64,000 nt of DNA from Comamonas fluminis (lineage in GTDB: Bacteria; Pseudomonadota; Gammaproteobacteria; Burkholderiales; Burkholderiaceae_C). Every line of letters begins with the position of its first letter. Within the stretch, counting starts at the first letter, position 1. The stretch is taken from the NCBI RefSeq assembly GCF_019186805.1, contig NZ_CP066783.1, positions 2,431,501 to 2,495,500 of the forward strand, given 5' to 3'. Positions 33,210-45,619 of the stretch are shown here, in pieces. The notes below the pieces were generated by a model. The model had not been told where the DNA came from and did not search any database. It worked only from the letters and a program-made list of their open reading frames with translations. A program made the translations under genes and the position numbers.

Positions 33210-34334
33210 TCACACCGTGCCGTGCACCCAGGTCTGGCAATTGCCAATGCCGGTTGCACCTTCCACATCGTCGTGCAGGGCGATCAGGCAGTCCCGAAAC
33301 TGGTTGAGGCGCTGAACGCTTTCAGGGCTGCTGCAGTCGGCAAAGTATTCGCCTTCCAGATGTGATTCACCGCGCCACTGCCCGTGGTGGTGGCCTTCAA
33401 AGCCGTGGTACAGGCCCGCGCCCAGGTGAAAGCCGGTGTCGCCCAGCACCTGCACTCTGAGTTCCCGCACGCTGCCGTCTGCCAGCGTAATGGCCATGCT
33501 GCCGCCCAGCAGCCGCTGGTTGCGCGGGTCAAACTTCAGCTTCGGCTCCACCTTGCGCAGCAGTACTCGCCTGCCATCGGCATACTCAAAACCGCCCTGC
33601 ACACGCTCGTGGCTCCAGCCCTCGCCTGCATAGCGCAGCAGATACTGAAAAAATCCCCAGGTGCGTCCATCCGCGGCCTTGAAGCGCACAGGGCTCCACA
33701 GTGCAAAGATATGGGGTGCCAGCGCATCCATGGGGTCGGGCTGCACATCGCTGGCGGGCTGGCCCACACTGGGGCGCAGGCCCCATGAGTGGTCACGCGT
33801 CATCACCCAGTCACGCACCTCGATGCGGCGGCCTTGCAGCTCAATCCAGCCATCGGCGCAGCCAATCTGGTGATAGCGAATCTGGTCGGCACTGCGCCGG
33901 TAGCCCGTGGTCATGCGGCGGTCTTCGCGCTCCTCCACCACGCAGGGCAGCTCGCCCGTCAGCTCCAGCTCATAGCTCAGCGGCTGCACCTCGTTGGCCT
34001 GCATGCGAATGCGCACACGCTTGAGCGGCTCCAGCACCTCATACTCCAGCGGCCCGGCATTCACATCGTTGGGCGCGCTGGAAAGCGAGCGGCTGGCACG
34101 CACCGTCCACTGCTCCACACCGCGGCTGCAGCCGCCGTAGGCATCCACCACGTTGCGGTTCACATATTTGCCCATGCCAAAGTTGATGGACAGGCTTCCA
34201 TCCGGCGCGCAGACCATGCCGCAGACCTTTTCAGTCCACGAAAGATCGGACTGCAGCACGCTGGCATGGGTCTCGACGATCTGGTGGTTGAAGAACTCAT
34301 CGGCGGCCAGCAGCGGGCCAATGCTTGCACTCAT
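33210..34334 (-). CDS. AttH/CrtC-like beta-barrel protein (uncharacterised)
   Basis: ATG at 34334 (MSASIGPLLAADEFFNHQ) has GAGG eight bases upstream; longer starts to 34391 are possible. 374 residues, no signal peptide. Features include WTEKVCGMVCAPDGSLSINFGMGKY near the start and VMTRDHSWGLRPSVGQ around residue 180. RDxSWGxRP is shared with the divergent neighbour at 34424. The pattern resembles AttH/hydroxyneurosporene-synthase-like lipocalin-type barrels that bind hydrophobic ligands. Function unknown. Confidence 0.6.
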   Translation of the reverse strand: MSASIGPLLAADEFFNHQIVETHASVLQSDLSWTEKVCGMVCAPDGSLSINFGMGKYVNRNVVDAYGGCSRGVEQWTVRASRSLSSAPNDVNAGPLEYEVLEPLKRVRIRMQANEVQPLSYELELTGELPCVVEEREDRRMTTGYRRSADQIRYHQIGCADGWIELQGRRIEVRDWVMTRDHSWGLRPSVGQPASDVQPDPMDALAPHIFALWSPVRFKAADGRTWGFFQYLLRYAGEGWSHERVQGGFEYADGRRVLLRKVEPKLKFDPRNQRLLGGSMAITLADGSVRELRVQVLGDTGFHLGAGLYHGFEGHHHGQWRGESHLEGEYFADCSSPESVQRLNQFRDCLIALHDDVEGATGIGNCQTWVHGTV

Positions 34335-34423
34335 CGGGCAATCCTCGGGGGTGGAAATGCGCTGCATCTTGCGGCCCGGGCTTTGCGCCACTCATCGTCT
34401 CTTCAGACTAAGCAAAGGTCAGA

Positions 34424-35584
34424 GTGACGGCGCCCATGCCTTGGGCCAAGCTGCACGCCAACTCCACCTCTGCAAGCCATTCCTGCACGCCCATGCTGAC
34501 CCAAGCCGACGACTTCCCCATCCACCAGTTGCCTGAGCCCATTGCCACCGCAGGCACTGACCGCAACTTCTACGATCGCTATTACTTTCAGGGCTATGAC
34601 GCCGCGCAGGGCACCATGATTGGCGCCGCGCTGGGCGTCTACCCACATCTGGACCTGATCGACGCACACTTCATGATTCAGCAGGACGGCGTGCAGCACC
34701 GCGTTTTTGCCTCCAGACATCTGCGCAGCGAACGCATGGACCTGCAGGTCGGCCCCATCACGCTGCAGGTGCTCAAACCTTTGCAGCAGCTGCGCCTGCA
34801 AGTCAACGACGAGGCCCATGGCGTGCAGGCTGACCTCACCTTCAACGGCCTCAGCGCCCCCATTGAGGAGCCACGCTTTACCCACCGCGCAGGCCCGCGC
34901 ACCATCATGGACCTGACGCGCATGACGCAAAGCGGTCTGTGGGAAGGCTCCATCACCCTGAACAGCCAGCAGCAATCGGTCAGCCACTGGCGCGGCACAC
35001 GCGACCGCTCCTGGGGCGTGCGACCGCTGGGCGCACGCGATGGCCAGCCCGTACCCGATGCCGGGCCCACGCAGTGGTACTGGCTGTGGGTGCCCATGCA
35101 TTTTGAAGACCATCTGATGTTCTTCCATACGAATGACGATGCCCACGGCAATGGCTGGAACCGCAGCGCCGTTCTGGTGTCCCTGAAAGACCAGCAGCAG
35201 CACAAGCTGTATGACGTGCGCTTTGAGCCCAGCTATCGCCCCGGCACCCAGCAGATGGACCGCTGCAGCGTGCACGGAAAGCTGCCCGATGGCCGCCCGG
35301 TGCGCGTGGATCTGCATTGCGGCGAAATCGTGCCCAAGCAGGGCGAGGGCTACAGCCACCCCAGCTGGGGCCATGGCTTCTACCAAGGCCCGCTGGCCAC
35401 GCATTTCGAGCGTGTGGACACACGCAACTGGGCACTGAACGATCTGGCCAATGTGCACCGCCACGCCATGAGCAGTGCCAGCTTGCATATCGGTGACGAG
35501 CCTGCGCGCCAGGGCCAGGCCACGCTGGAGCAAATGCTGCTGGGCGAGCATGCGCCCTCTGGCTTTCCCCCACTTGGGCATTGA
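34424..35584 (+). CDS. AttH/CrtC-like protein, paralogue of the divergent neighbour
   Basis: 386 residues from a GTG at 34424 with AAAGG upstream; ATG at 34436 or 34493 are alternatives, the last beginning MLTQADDFPIHQL. It contains FYDRYYFQGYD near the start and RGTRDRSWGVRPLGARDGQ around residue 190, the motif shared with the divergent gene. The fold is probably the same. It is followed by an APH-type kinase 35 bp downstream, so the pair may act on one compound. Low certainty on substrate. Confidence 0.6.
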   Translation: MTAPMPWAKLHANSTSASHSCTPMLTQADDFPIHQLPEPIATAGTDRNFYDRYYFQGYDAAQGTMIGAALGVYPHLDLIDAHFMIQQDGVQHRVFASRHLRSERMDLQVGPITLQVLKPLQQLRLQVNDEAHGVQADLTFNGLSAPIEEPRFTHRAGPRTIMDLTRMTQSGLWEGSITLNSQQQSVSHWRGTRDRSWGVRPLGARDGQPVPDAGPTQWYWLWVPMHFEDHLMFFHTNDDAHGNGWNRSAVLVSLKDQQQHKLYDVRFEPSYRPGTQQMDRCSVHGKLPDGRPVRVDLHCGEIVPKQGEGYSHPSWGHGFYQGPLATHFERVDTRNWALNDLANVHRHAMSSASLHIGDEPARQGQATLEQMLLGEHAPSGFPPLGH

Positions 35585-35619
35585 ACCCCGGCAAAGAAAA
35601 ACAGAGAAGGAGACACACC

Positions 35620-36669
35620 ATGCTGCAAGACATGAATGAGCTGACACAGAAACTGAGCCAATGGCTGCGCGAACAAGGCCAGCCGCGCTGCGAGGTAACG
35701 CAACTGCGCCCCTCCTCGGGCGGATATTCCAACATCACACTGCTGGGCAGCTTCAGCACGCCCGATGGCAGGGATAGCCAAGAGGTTGTCGTGCGCATAC
35801 AGCCACAGACAGCCGCCGTCTATCCCGACTGCGATGTACGCGTTCAATACCGCACCATGGAGCTGCTGCAGTCCTCCGGCCTGCCCGTGCCCCGCCTCTA
35901 CGGACTGGAAACCGATGCCAGCGTTCTGGGCGCACCGTTTTTCATCATGGGCCGCATCGCCGGTCAGGTGCCCGCAGAAAACCCGCTCTACCACCTGGAA
36001 GGCTGGTTGCATGACCTCGATGATGCATCCATCCGCCAGCACTGGTTTGCCGGGCTGGATGCGGTGGCAGCCCTGCCCCGGCTGGACTGGAAGGCACAGG
36101 GCTTCTCGTTTCTGCTGCCGCCAGAGGGCATGACGCCGCTGCAGCAGCAGTTGGGCTATTACGAAGACATGCTGCGCTGGAGCGAATCCCTCTCCGGCCA
36201 GCGCTATGAATGGCTGCACCGGGGTCTGCAGTGGCTGCAGCGCAATCAGCCCGCCAATGAGCCCATGGCGCTGAGCTGGGGCGATGCCAAGATGGGAAAC
36301 TGCGTGTTCGACGGCGGCCAGCTCAGCGGCATGCTGGACTGGGAGCGCCCCGCCATTGCCAACCCGGTCGATGACCTGTCATGGTGGCTGATGCTGGATG
36401 AATCGCTATGCACCGGCTTTGGCCTGCCGCGTCTGGCTGGCTTGCCCAGCCGCGAAGAAAGCATTGCCTGGTGGGAAAAAGCCAGCGGCCACAGCGCGGC
36501 TGATCTGCCTTACTACGATGTGTTCTCCGCCTGGCGCTTCACGCTGGTGATGTCACGCATAGGCCATATCTTCACGCAGCGCGGCTGGGTCAGCGCTGAT
36601 GCGCAGATGGATCACAACAACGGCGGCAGCACACTGCTCAAGCGGCTTGCCGAGCAGCATGCTTTCTAA
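35620..36669 (+). CDS. APH-family phosphotransferase
   Basis: ATG at 35620 follows AAGGAG by 7 bp; a start at 35581 lacks this. 349 residues with the APH kinase signature: GGYSNITLLGSF (about 30), LSWGDAKMGNCVFD (about 220, catalytic Asp and Asn) and GMLDWERPAIANPVDDLSWW (about 239, metal Asp). Relatives phosphorylate small molecules and often sit beside acyl-CoA catabolism genes rather than acting as resistance enzymes. Substrate unknown; co-oriented with the AttH-like gene. Confidence 0.75.
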   Translation: MLQDMNELTQKLSQWLREQGQPRCEVTQLRPSSGGYSNITLLGSFSTPDGRDSQEVVVRIQPQTAAVYPDCDVRVQYRTMELLQSSGLPVPRLYGLETDASVLGAPFFIMGRIAGQVPAENPLYHLEGWLHDLDDASIRQHWFAGLDAVAALPRLDWKAQGFSFLLPPEGMTPLQQQLGYYEDMLRWSESLSGQRYEWLHRGLQWLQRNQPANEPMALSWGDAKMGNCVFDGGQLSGMLDWERPAIANPVDDLSWWLMLDESLCTGFGLPRLAGLPSREESIAWWEKASGHSAADLPYYDVFSAWRFTLVMSRIGHIFTQRGWVSADAQMDHNNGGSTLLKRLAEQHAF

Positions 36670-36680
36670 AGCACGAGCGC

Positions 36681-37733
36681 TTAAAGCCCCCAGTCCCTGA
36701 GCGAGGGCAGCGCCAGCTGCGTCGCGGCATAGCCTTCGTCGATGGACTCACGGCCCCGGTGAAAGTCCATCAGCCCGATATGCGACAGGCGCGGCGCAAT
36801 CAGCACCTCGGCCGGGTCTCCGGCCATGCGGCTGCGCGTGATGCGCATCTGCATGATGTTGACGCTGGCCATCACCACATTGACCAGCGAAGGCACGCGC
36901 GGCGAATCATCGTCCTCTTCCTCGCCGCCTTCCTTGCGCCCCATGCGCATAAAGGATGAAGACAGCGTCTTCACACTGGTCATGCTGCTTTTCCACTTGC
37001 CGCTCCAGCCCACGGGGGAAACCGGGCCCGGCCCCTCCTGCGGGCTGCTCTGCGCTTCTGAAGGTGCCACCGGCTCCTGCAGCTCTGCATGCAGCTGCGA
37101 AAGGTGAACCTCCCGCGTATGAATGCGCAGCTCGGTTTCGCTCATATCCACGGGCTTCATGTGCTTGCGCATGATGTCCGCGTTCAGATCGACGGCAATG
37201 ACGATGTCGGCCCCCATGGCTCTGGCCAGAGAGACCGGCACAGGGTTGACCAGGCCGCCATCCACCAGCAAGCGCCCTTCGTGGCTCACCGGCGTAAACA
37301 GGCCCGGCAGCGCAATCGAGGCGCGCACGGCTTCGGCAATCGAGCCCTTGCGCATCCAGACTTCAGCGCCCGTCTGCAGATCGGTGGCCACGCAGCCGAA
37401 GGGCGCGCCCAGCTCCTCCATGGTTTCCTGCACAAAGTTTTCGCGCCAGAAGTCGATGATCTTCTCGCCCTTGAGCAAGCCGCCGCCCAGGTTGAAGTCC
37501 ATGAAGCCAAAGACCTTGCGCTTGCCCAGGCCCAGCACCCATTCCTCGAAACCATCCATCTCACCAGCGGCGTAGGTGGCCCCCACCAGCGAACCAATCG
37601 AGGTGCCGCAGATGATGTCCGGGCTCACGCCCGCTTCACGCAGCGCATGCAGCACGCCAAAATGCGCCCAGCCACGGGCCGAGCCACTGCCCAGCGCTAG
37701 TCCGACAATCGGTTTACGTCGCAACTTGTTCAT
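36681..37733 (-). CDS. patatin-like phospholipase (RssA type)
   Basis: 350 residues with the patatin signatures: oxyanion loop GSGSARGWAHFG (about residue 15), nucleophile GTSIG (about 43) and catalytic dyad DGGLVNP (about 157). An acidic linker and a C-terminal region with a second polar segment follow. Serine lipase acting on membrane lipids by family; in this class the physiological substrate is usually unknown. It lies next to ligA in the same orientation with 34 bp between. Confidence 0.85.
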   Translation of the reverse strand: MNKLRRKPIVGLALGSGSARGWAHFGVLHALREAGVSPDIICGTSIGSLVGATYAAGEMDGFEEWVLGLGKRKVFGFMDFNLGGGLLKGEKIIDFWRENFVQETMEELGAPFGCVATDLQTGAEVWMRKGSIAEAVRASIALPGLFTPVSHEGRLLVDGGLVNPVPVSLARAMGADIVIAVDLNADIMRKHMKPVDMSETELRIHTREVHLSQLHAELQEPVAPSEAQSSPQEGPGPVSPVGWSGKWKSSMTSVKTLSSSFMRMGRKEGGEEEDDDSPRVPSLVNVVMASVNIMQMRITRSRMAGDPAEVLIAPRLSHIGLMDFHRGRESIDEGYAATQLALPSLRDWGL

Positions 37734-37767
37734 GCCTGCTTTCTAGCGCACGGAGCGCAGGGAAAAA

Positions 37768-39921
<2,154 letters not shown>

Positions 39922-40017
39922 TCAAGTGTGGCTTACGCAAATCAGGTTCTGGCAAGAAGGCTGGCTTCATAGCGCGGCCCTCGTTGAATGCTTGCGTAAG
40001 TCCTGTAAAGGTTTGAT

Positions 40018-40042
40018 ATAAAAAAGGCCAACAATGTTGGCC
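40018..40042 (-). terminator. Rho-independent terminator after zipA
   Basis: Minus strand GGCCAAC-ATT-GTTGGCC followed by six T, between the zipA stop and the ligA start. Confidence 0.85.
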
Positions 40043-40050
40043 CTGTTTTC

Positions 40051-41382
40051 TTAGCTGAACAATCTGCGCGCCAGCAAGGAGCCGGCTGACAGCTCCCGGC
40101 TGTCAAGCTTGTCGTAGAGCAGCTCCAGATCATGCTGAATCGGGTCCAGCGCCGACACTGGCAGCAAATAGCCGTTCTGGTCGCACAGCACGCCGTCCAT
40201 GGTCTGGCACAGCTGTTCAGCCACCTGGCGCAGACGCGCAAACGGCTGCTGACCACGCGGCACCTGGGCCACATCCAGGCTCACCAGGAATTCACGCACC
40301 ACAGACTGATCCAGATCGTCGCCCAGCGCCGCCTGCGGGTCGTAGCTCAGCACCAGCACGGGCGGCAGATTGGCGATGGGCGAAGCCATCTGCATGCGGC
40401 CCGGCATGGCGCTGGACACAAAGCCCAGACGCTGCGCGTTTTGCTGCACATAGCCTGCGCTCCACGATGCCTGACGGGCGCGCAGCATGAAACTCAGCTG
40501 CGCATCGTGCTCACCGGCAAACTGGTCCAGCTCGCGGGCACGCGAGACTTCGTTGAGCATATCGGGCACATCGGCCATGGCGCCCAGCGCATCGGCAAAG
40601 CGCTGCACCTTGGTGACGAACTCGGAAAACTCGATTTCGTTGAGCGAGCCCGTCCGGTTGGCCAGCTGCACGCCAGCCTGAAAGCCCAGATAGGCGTGGC
40701 CCGCCTGCAGCGGCTCCCACTGCTTGCTGTCCTTGTTCATGCCTTCGATGGCAAAAGGCTTGTTGCCCGCACGGCGGGTGCTGGGCTGGGCCTGCAGCGC
40801 CACTTCGCCGGGCACGATCTGGGCCACGGTGATGGGCGCAATGGCGTCGATCAGCGCATCCAGATGGCCACGACGCTCCAGCGATGGGGCGGGTGCAATC
40901 GCGGGAATTTCGGCCAGGGGCGCTTCACTGAGCACAGGCTCCTGGCGTGATGCAGCCGCCTGCTCGGTCACGGCAGCAATGGCCGCATCGGTGCGCTGCT
41001 TGGAGGCTTGATCTTGCACATCACCAGACTCGGTCGCATCGCTCTGGGCCTGCGCGGCCAGACGCTGCTGATCTTCCTGCGCCACGAGGCGGGCCAGCTC
41101 GGCATCGGCCTCGGCAAAACGGCCCTCGGGCATTTGCACAGGCTCGGCGCCGGGAACGGCCTTGCCGAAATCTCCCAGCACGGGTTCATGCTGGTATTTG
41201 GTCAGATCGGCGCCATGGCCCACGGTATCCATGCCGGGCTCATGACGTGCGGGATCGGCACTCTCTTCCTGAGGTTCGGACCGGCGCGGTGCATTGCGGC
41301 GCGAGGACCAGGAGTTGTAGGCAACGATCAGCGCCAACAGAACCACACCCAGGACGGCCAGACTGATTTGCAAGTTACTCAT
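40051..41382 (-). CDS. zipA: cell division protein ZipA-like
   Basis: 443 residues: one N-terminal transmembrane helix (LQISLAVLGVVLLALIVAY), a long acidic and Gln/Ala-rich linker (about 30-170), and a C-terminal FtsZ-binding domain ending in VSALDPIQHDLELLYDKLDSRELSAGSLLARRLFS. This is the layout of ZipA, which anchors FtsZ at the division septum. The family diverges strongly outside the C-terminal domain. It lies 41 bp after smc in the same direction. Confidence 0.85.
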   Translation of the reverse strand: MSNLQISLAVLGVVLLALIVAYNSWSSRRNAPRRSEPQEESADPARHEPGMDTVGHGADLTKYQHEPVLGDFGKAVPGAEPVQMPEGRFAEADAELARLVAQEDQQRLAAQAQSDATESGDVQDQASKQRTDAAIAAVTEQAAASRQEPVLSEAPLAEIPAIAPAPSLERRGHLDALIDAIAPITVAQIVPGEVALQAQPSTRRAGNKPFAIEGMNKDSKQWEPLQAGHAYLGFQAGVQLANRTGSLNEIEFSEFVTKVQRFADALGAMADVPDMLNEVSRARELDQFAGEHDAQLSFMLRARQASWSAGYVQQNAQRLGFVSSAMPGRMQMASPIANLPPVLVLSYDPQAALGDDLDQSVVREFLVSLDVAQVPRGQQPFARLRQVAEQLCQTMDGVLCDQNGYLLPVSALDPIQHDLELLYDKLDSRELSAGSLLARRLFS

Positions 41383-41423
41383 GTCAGAAAACGATTTTTT
41401 CCAGAATATTTGGACGACATGGC

Positions 41424-44400
41424 TCAGGATAGCTCAGCCATGGACAGCGCGGACTCCATGTCCACCGCAACAATTCGTGAAACGCCCTGCTCCTGCATGG
41501 TCACACCAATCAGTTGCTCGGCCATTTCCATGGCGATCTTGTTGTGACTGATGAACAGAAACTGGGTTCCCTTGCTCATGCTGTAGACCAGCTTGGCATA
41601 GCGTTCGGTATTGGCATCATCCAGCGGTGCGTCCACCTCATCGAGCAGACAGAACGGCGCGGGATTGAGCTGGAAGATGGCAAACACCAGCGCAATCGCG
41701 GTCAGTGCTTTTTCGCCACCCGACAGCAGGTGAATGGTCTGGTTCTTCTTGCCGGGCGGCTGGGCAATCACCTGCACGCCCGCATCCAGAATTTCGTCGC
41801 CGGTAATCACCAGCTTGGCCTGCCCGCCGCCAAACAGCTCGGGGAACATGCGGCCAAAGTGGCGGTTGACGATGTCGAAGGTGCCGGTCAGCAGGTCACG
41901 CGTTTCGGCGTCAATCTTGCGGATGGCCTCTTCCAGCGTGTTCATGGCCTTGGTCAGGTCATCCATCTGCGCATCGAGGAAGGTCTTGCGCTCGCGCGCC
42001 AGCGTCAGCTCGTCAAGCGCGGCCAGATTCACCGCACCCAGCGCCTGAATTTCGCGGTGCAGACGGTCGATTTCGCCCTGCAGGCCGTGCATGCGCACAT
42101 TGCCCTCGGCAATCGACTGGGCCACGGCGGCCAGATCGGCCTCGGCTTCGGTCAGCAAATTGCTGTACTGTTCCAGGCCCAGGCGCGCGGCCTGTTCCTT
42201 GAGCTGAAATTCGGTGATGCGCTGACGCAGCGGATCCAGCGCCTTTTCCAGACTCTGACGGCGCTCATCGCTGGCACGCAGCTTGTTGGTCAGGTCTTCG
42301 TATTCGCTGCGGCGCTCGGCCACATCTTTTTCGCGCTGCATCTTCAAGTCCAGCGCATCCTGCAGACCGCCCTGCGCAGCGGCGTCTGACAGACGGGCCA
42401 GCTCATCCTGAGCGCGCTGCTGCTCTTCGGCCAGCGACTTGGCCTGCTGGCTGGCAGTTTCAATGGTGCGCGACAGCTCGGCGCGGCGCGCATGCAGGGT
42501 GCGCTGCGAGAAAGTGGCTTCCTGCGCCTGGCGCTCCAGCGCACGCAGTTGCTCGCGTGACTCGTTCAGGCGGCGCTCGGACTCCAGCACACGGTCGCCC
42601 AGTTGGGCGTGGCGCTCCTGGCTATCGGCCAGTTGCATGTCCAGCTCTTCAAAGCGGGCCTCGGCAGAGACTTTGCGCTCTTCGATATCGCCCAGTTGTG
42701 CTTCGACTTCGGACAGATCTGCCGAAATCTGCGCATTGCGGGCACGGGCCTGCTCGGCCAGTTGCGACAGTCTCAGGGTTTCAACCTGCAGTTCATGCGC
42801 ACGGCCCTGTGATTCCGTCGCTTCCCGGCGCGCAGACACCAGACGCTGGGACGCATCGGCATAAGCACTTTCGGCACGCACCAGCGCCGAGCGCGATTCA
42901 TCGGCAATCAGCGACTGGGCACGCACCTCTTTTTCAAGGTGTTCAATTTCCTGGGCCCGCGCCAGCAGGCCCGACTGCTCGGAATCCTGCGCATAAAACG
43001 TCACGCTGTGCGCGGTGACGGCGTGGCCCGTAGGCACGTAAATGGTTTCACCTGCCTGCAAGTCAGCCCGCTTGGCCAGGGCTTCATCCAGCGTGGGTGC
43101 CGTGTAGCAGCCCGAGAGCCAATCGACCAGCACGGCGCGCAGACCTGCGTCATTGACCTTGAGCAGATCTGACAGGGCCGCAAAACGGCTGCCAAGCGCT
43201 GCACCTGCCGCTTGTGGCGGGCTGAAGAACGCCAGGCGCGCAGGCGGAGCATCCTGCCCGCCACTGCCCAGAAAGCCGCGCACCATATCAAGGCGGCCCA
43301 CTTCCAGCGCCCCCAGTCGCTCACGCAGCGCGGCTTCTAGTGCATTTTCCCAGCCGCCTTCAATGGCGATGCGGCTCCACAGCCCTTGCAGCCCGTCCAG
43401 ACCATGCTTGGCCAGCCAGGGCTGGAGCTTGCCATCGGTCTTGACCTTTTCCTGCAAGGCCTTGAGCGCTTCGAGGCGAGCCGACAGATCAGCGTGGCGG
43501 CTGTTTTCAGCATTCACCGTCTGCTGGCGCGTGCGGCGGTCTTCATCGAGCTGCGGCACACTGTCCTGCAGCTCGTTGAGCACGGCATCGGCCATCTCGG
43601 CCAGCTCCTGCGCTTCGGCCAACTGGGTTTGCAGATTGTTCAGCCGGGCTTCGTCAGGCGTTTCCAGCGCATTGCGATCGGCACGCAAGCGCTCAAAGCG
43701 GGTTTCAAACTGGCGGCGCTGCTCGTCCAGACTGCGCTGCTCGGCGGCCAGCACTTGAATCTGTTGCTGCACCTGCACCACAGAGTTGCGCTGGTCTGCA
43801 TCCGCCTTCTGCGCCTTGTGCAGCGCGTCTTCCAGATCAGGCAGGCGGGCGCTTTGCTCTTCGAGCTGAGCGGCCAACATCTCGGCCTGCTCCTCGGCGT
43901 CCATGCCCGCGCCTTCGATGTTCTCGATTTCGCCCTGCGCTTCTTCGCTGCGGCTGCTCCACAGCAAAAGCTGTTCGGCCAGCTGCTGCAGGCGCTGCTG
44001 CACACGCTGGCGGCCTTCGACCACATAGCGAATTTCGGCTTCCAGCTTGCCCACTTCCGCCGTGGCTTCGTACAGCTTGCTTTGCGCCTGATTGACATGG
44101 TCGCTGGCGTCGTAGTGCGCCTGGCGCAGGGTTTCCAGTCCGCTTTCGTTGTTGCGGATATCGGCCATGCGCTCTTCAAGCTCATTGACGACCTTCAGGC
44201 CCTCAACCCGCACGCGGTCCTGCTCGGCTTCGGCTTCGGCACGCTTCATGAACCACAGCTGGTGCTGCTTGAGCGTGACCTGGCTGTTTAAGCCGTTGTA
44301 CTTGGCTGCAACTTCGGCTTGCTTCTCAAGCTTGTCAAGGTTGGCGTTGAGTTCGCGAAGAATATCTTCCACACGGGTGAGGTTTTCGGTCGTGGCCGAA

Positions 44401-44951
44401 AGGCGGTTTTCCGTCTCACGCCTGCGCTCCTTGTATTTGGATACCCCAGCCGCTTCTTCCAGAAACAGTCGCAGCTCTTCCGGGCGCGACTCAATGATGC
44501 GGCTGATCGTGCCCTGACCAATGATGGCGTAGGCACGCGGGCCAAGGCCGGTGCCCAGAAACACGTCCTGCACGTCACGGCGACGCACGGGCTGGTTATT
44601 GATGAAATAGCTGCTGTTGCCTTCGCGCGTGAGCACGCGCTTGACGGCAATCTCGCCAAACTGGCCCCACTGGCCACCGGCACGGTGGTCGCTGTTGTCA
44701 AACGTCAGCTCCACGCTGGCGCGGCTGGACGGTTTGCGGTGGGTGGTGCCGTTGAAGATGACGTCCTGCATGGACTCGCCGCGCAACTCGCTGGCCTTGC
44801 TCTCGCCCAGCACCCAGCGCACCGCGTCCATGATGTTGGACTTGCCGCAGCCGTTGGGGCCGACCACACCCACCATCTGCCCGGGCAGGATGAAGTTGGT
44901 GGGTTCTGCAAAGGATTTGAAGCCGGAGAGCTTGATGGAATTCAGGCGCAC
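41424..44951 (-). CDS. smc: chromosome segregation protein SMC
   Basis: An 1175-residue SMC. N-terminal Walker A GPNGCGKSNIMDAVRW (about residue 32), two long coiled coils flanking a hinge (about 520-660, containing GLQGLWSRI, YVPTGHAVTAHSV), and a C-terminal head with signature LSGGEKALTAIALVFAIF and Walker B FCLLDEVDAPLDDAN. It loads on DNA with ScpAB to organise and segregate the chromosome. Length and order are typical. Confidence 0.97.
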   Translation of the reverse strand: MRLNSIKLSGFKSFAEPTNFILPGQMVGVVGPNGCGKSNIMDAVRWVLGESKASELRGESMQDVIFNGTTHRKPSSRASVELTFDNSDHRAGGQWGQFGEIAVKRVLTREGNSSYFINNQPVRRRDVQDVFLGTGLGPRAYAIIGQGTISRIIESRPEELRLFLEEAAGVSKYKERRRETENRLSATTENLTRVEDILRELNANLDKLEKQAEVAAKYNGLNSQVTLKQHQLWFMKRAEAEAEQDRVRVEGLKVVNELEERMADIRNNESGLETLRQAHYDASDHVNQAQSKLYEATAEVGKLEAEIRYVVEGRQRVQQRLQQLAEQLLLWSSRSEEAQGEIENIEGAGMDAEEQAEMLAAQLEEQSARLPDLEDALHKAQKADADQRNSVVQVQQQIQVLAAEQRSLDEQRRQFETRFERLRADRNALETPDEARLNNLQTQLAEAQELAEMADAVLNELQDSVPQLDEDRRTRQQTVNAENSRHADLSARLEALKALQEKVKTDGKLQPWLAKHGLDGLQGLWSRIAIEGGWENALEAALRERLGALEVGRLDMVRGFLGSGGQDAPPARLAFFSPPQAAGAALGSRFAALSDLLKVNDAGLRAVLVDWLSGCYTAPTLDEALAKRADLQAGETIYVPTGHAVTAHSVTFYAQDSEQSGLLARAQEIEHLEKEVRAQSLIADESRSALVRAESAYADASQRLVSARREATESQGRAHELQVETLRLSQLAEQARARNAQISADLSEVEAQLGDIEERKVSAEARFEELDMQLADSQERHAQLGDRVLESERRLNESREQLRALERQAQEATFSQRTLHARRAELSRTIETASQQAKSLAEEQQRAQDELARLSDAAAQGGLQDALDLKMQREKDVAERRSEYEDLTNKLRASDERRQSLEKALDPLRQRITEFQLKEQAARLGLEQYSNLLTEAEADLAAVAQSIAEGNVRMHGLQGEIDRLHREIQALGAVNLAALDELTLARERKTFLDAQMDDLTKAMNTLEEAIRKIDAETRDLLTGTFDIVNRHFGRMFPELFGGGQAKLVITGDEILDAGVQVIAQPPGKKNQTIHLLSGGEKALTAIALVFAIFQLNPAPFCLLDEVDAPLDDANTERYAKLVYSMSKGTQFLFISHNKIAMEMAEQLIGVTMQEQGVSRIVAVDMESALSMAELS

Positions 44952-45130
44952 GGTGTCAGAGTCAGTCCAGGGGCGGCAACAGGTTGAGAGTTCAAAGCCA
45001 GAAACGGCAAAAACCGGTCGCGCAGGCGCAAAGCTTGAGAAAACTCAAGCCTTGCTCGCAACCGATGACAGGCCAGAATCATAACGCGCCCTGTCAGCCA
45101 TCACGCCAACTTTGCTGCATCTGCGCAAAC

Positions 45131-45158
45131 CATAGCGGCCAGCGCTTGACTATCAAGG
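45131..45158 (-). repeat. dispersed repeat, copy E
   Basis: Minus strand reads CTTGATAGTCAAGCGCTGGCCGCTATG, a variant of the family core, in the smc-ynfA gap. Confidence 0.4.
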
Positions 45159-45183
45159 GCTTTGAGCCGTTTTTTCAGCCCAT

Positions 45184-45513
45184 TCAGCTACGCGGCTGAA
45201 AGGCGATCAGCCCCACGCCCAGCAGGCATACGGCCACGCCTGCCATGTCCCAGCCGCTGGGGCGCACACCATCAACCAGCCACAGCCAGATCAAAGCCAC
45301 GCTGATATAGACCCCGCCATAGGCTGCATAAATACGGCCCGAGGCCGAGGGGTGCAGCGTGAGCAGCCACACAAAAGCCACCAGACTGAGTGCTGCGGGC
45401 AGCAGCAGCCAGACACTGGCGCCCTGCTTGAGCCAGAGCCAGGGCAGATAGCAGCCCAGAATTTCGGCCACGGCGGTGATCGCAAACAGCGACAGGGTCT
45501 TGATTTCAGTCAC
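45184..45513 (-). CDS. ynfA: YnfA/UPF0060 membrane protein
   Basis: 109 residues with four hydrophobic helices and the family-typical segments [33 protein letters not shown] and [25 protein letters not shown]. Small inner-membrane family related in fold to small multidrug exporters. Substrate unproven. Monocistronic. Confidence 0.92.
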   Translation of the reverse strand: MTEIKTLSLFAITAVAEILGCYLPWLWLKQGASVWLLLPAALSLVAFVWLLTLHPSASGRIYAAYGGVYISVALIWLWLVDGVRPSGWDMAGVAVCLLGVGLIAFQPRS

Positions 45514-45619
45514 AGCAAATCTTCAGAGGAAAAGGCCGGCCCAAGCCACGCCAGGCCGGATATTCTCGCTGCACTCCAGTCCCCAGCAGACTGTGAGCCC
45601 TCTTTAGCCGCCAATGCCG

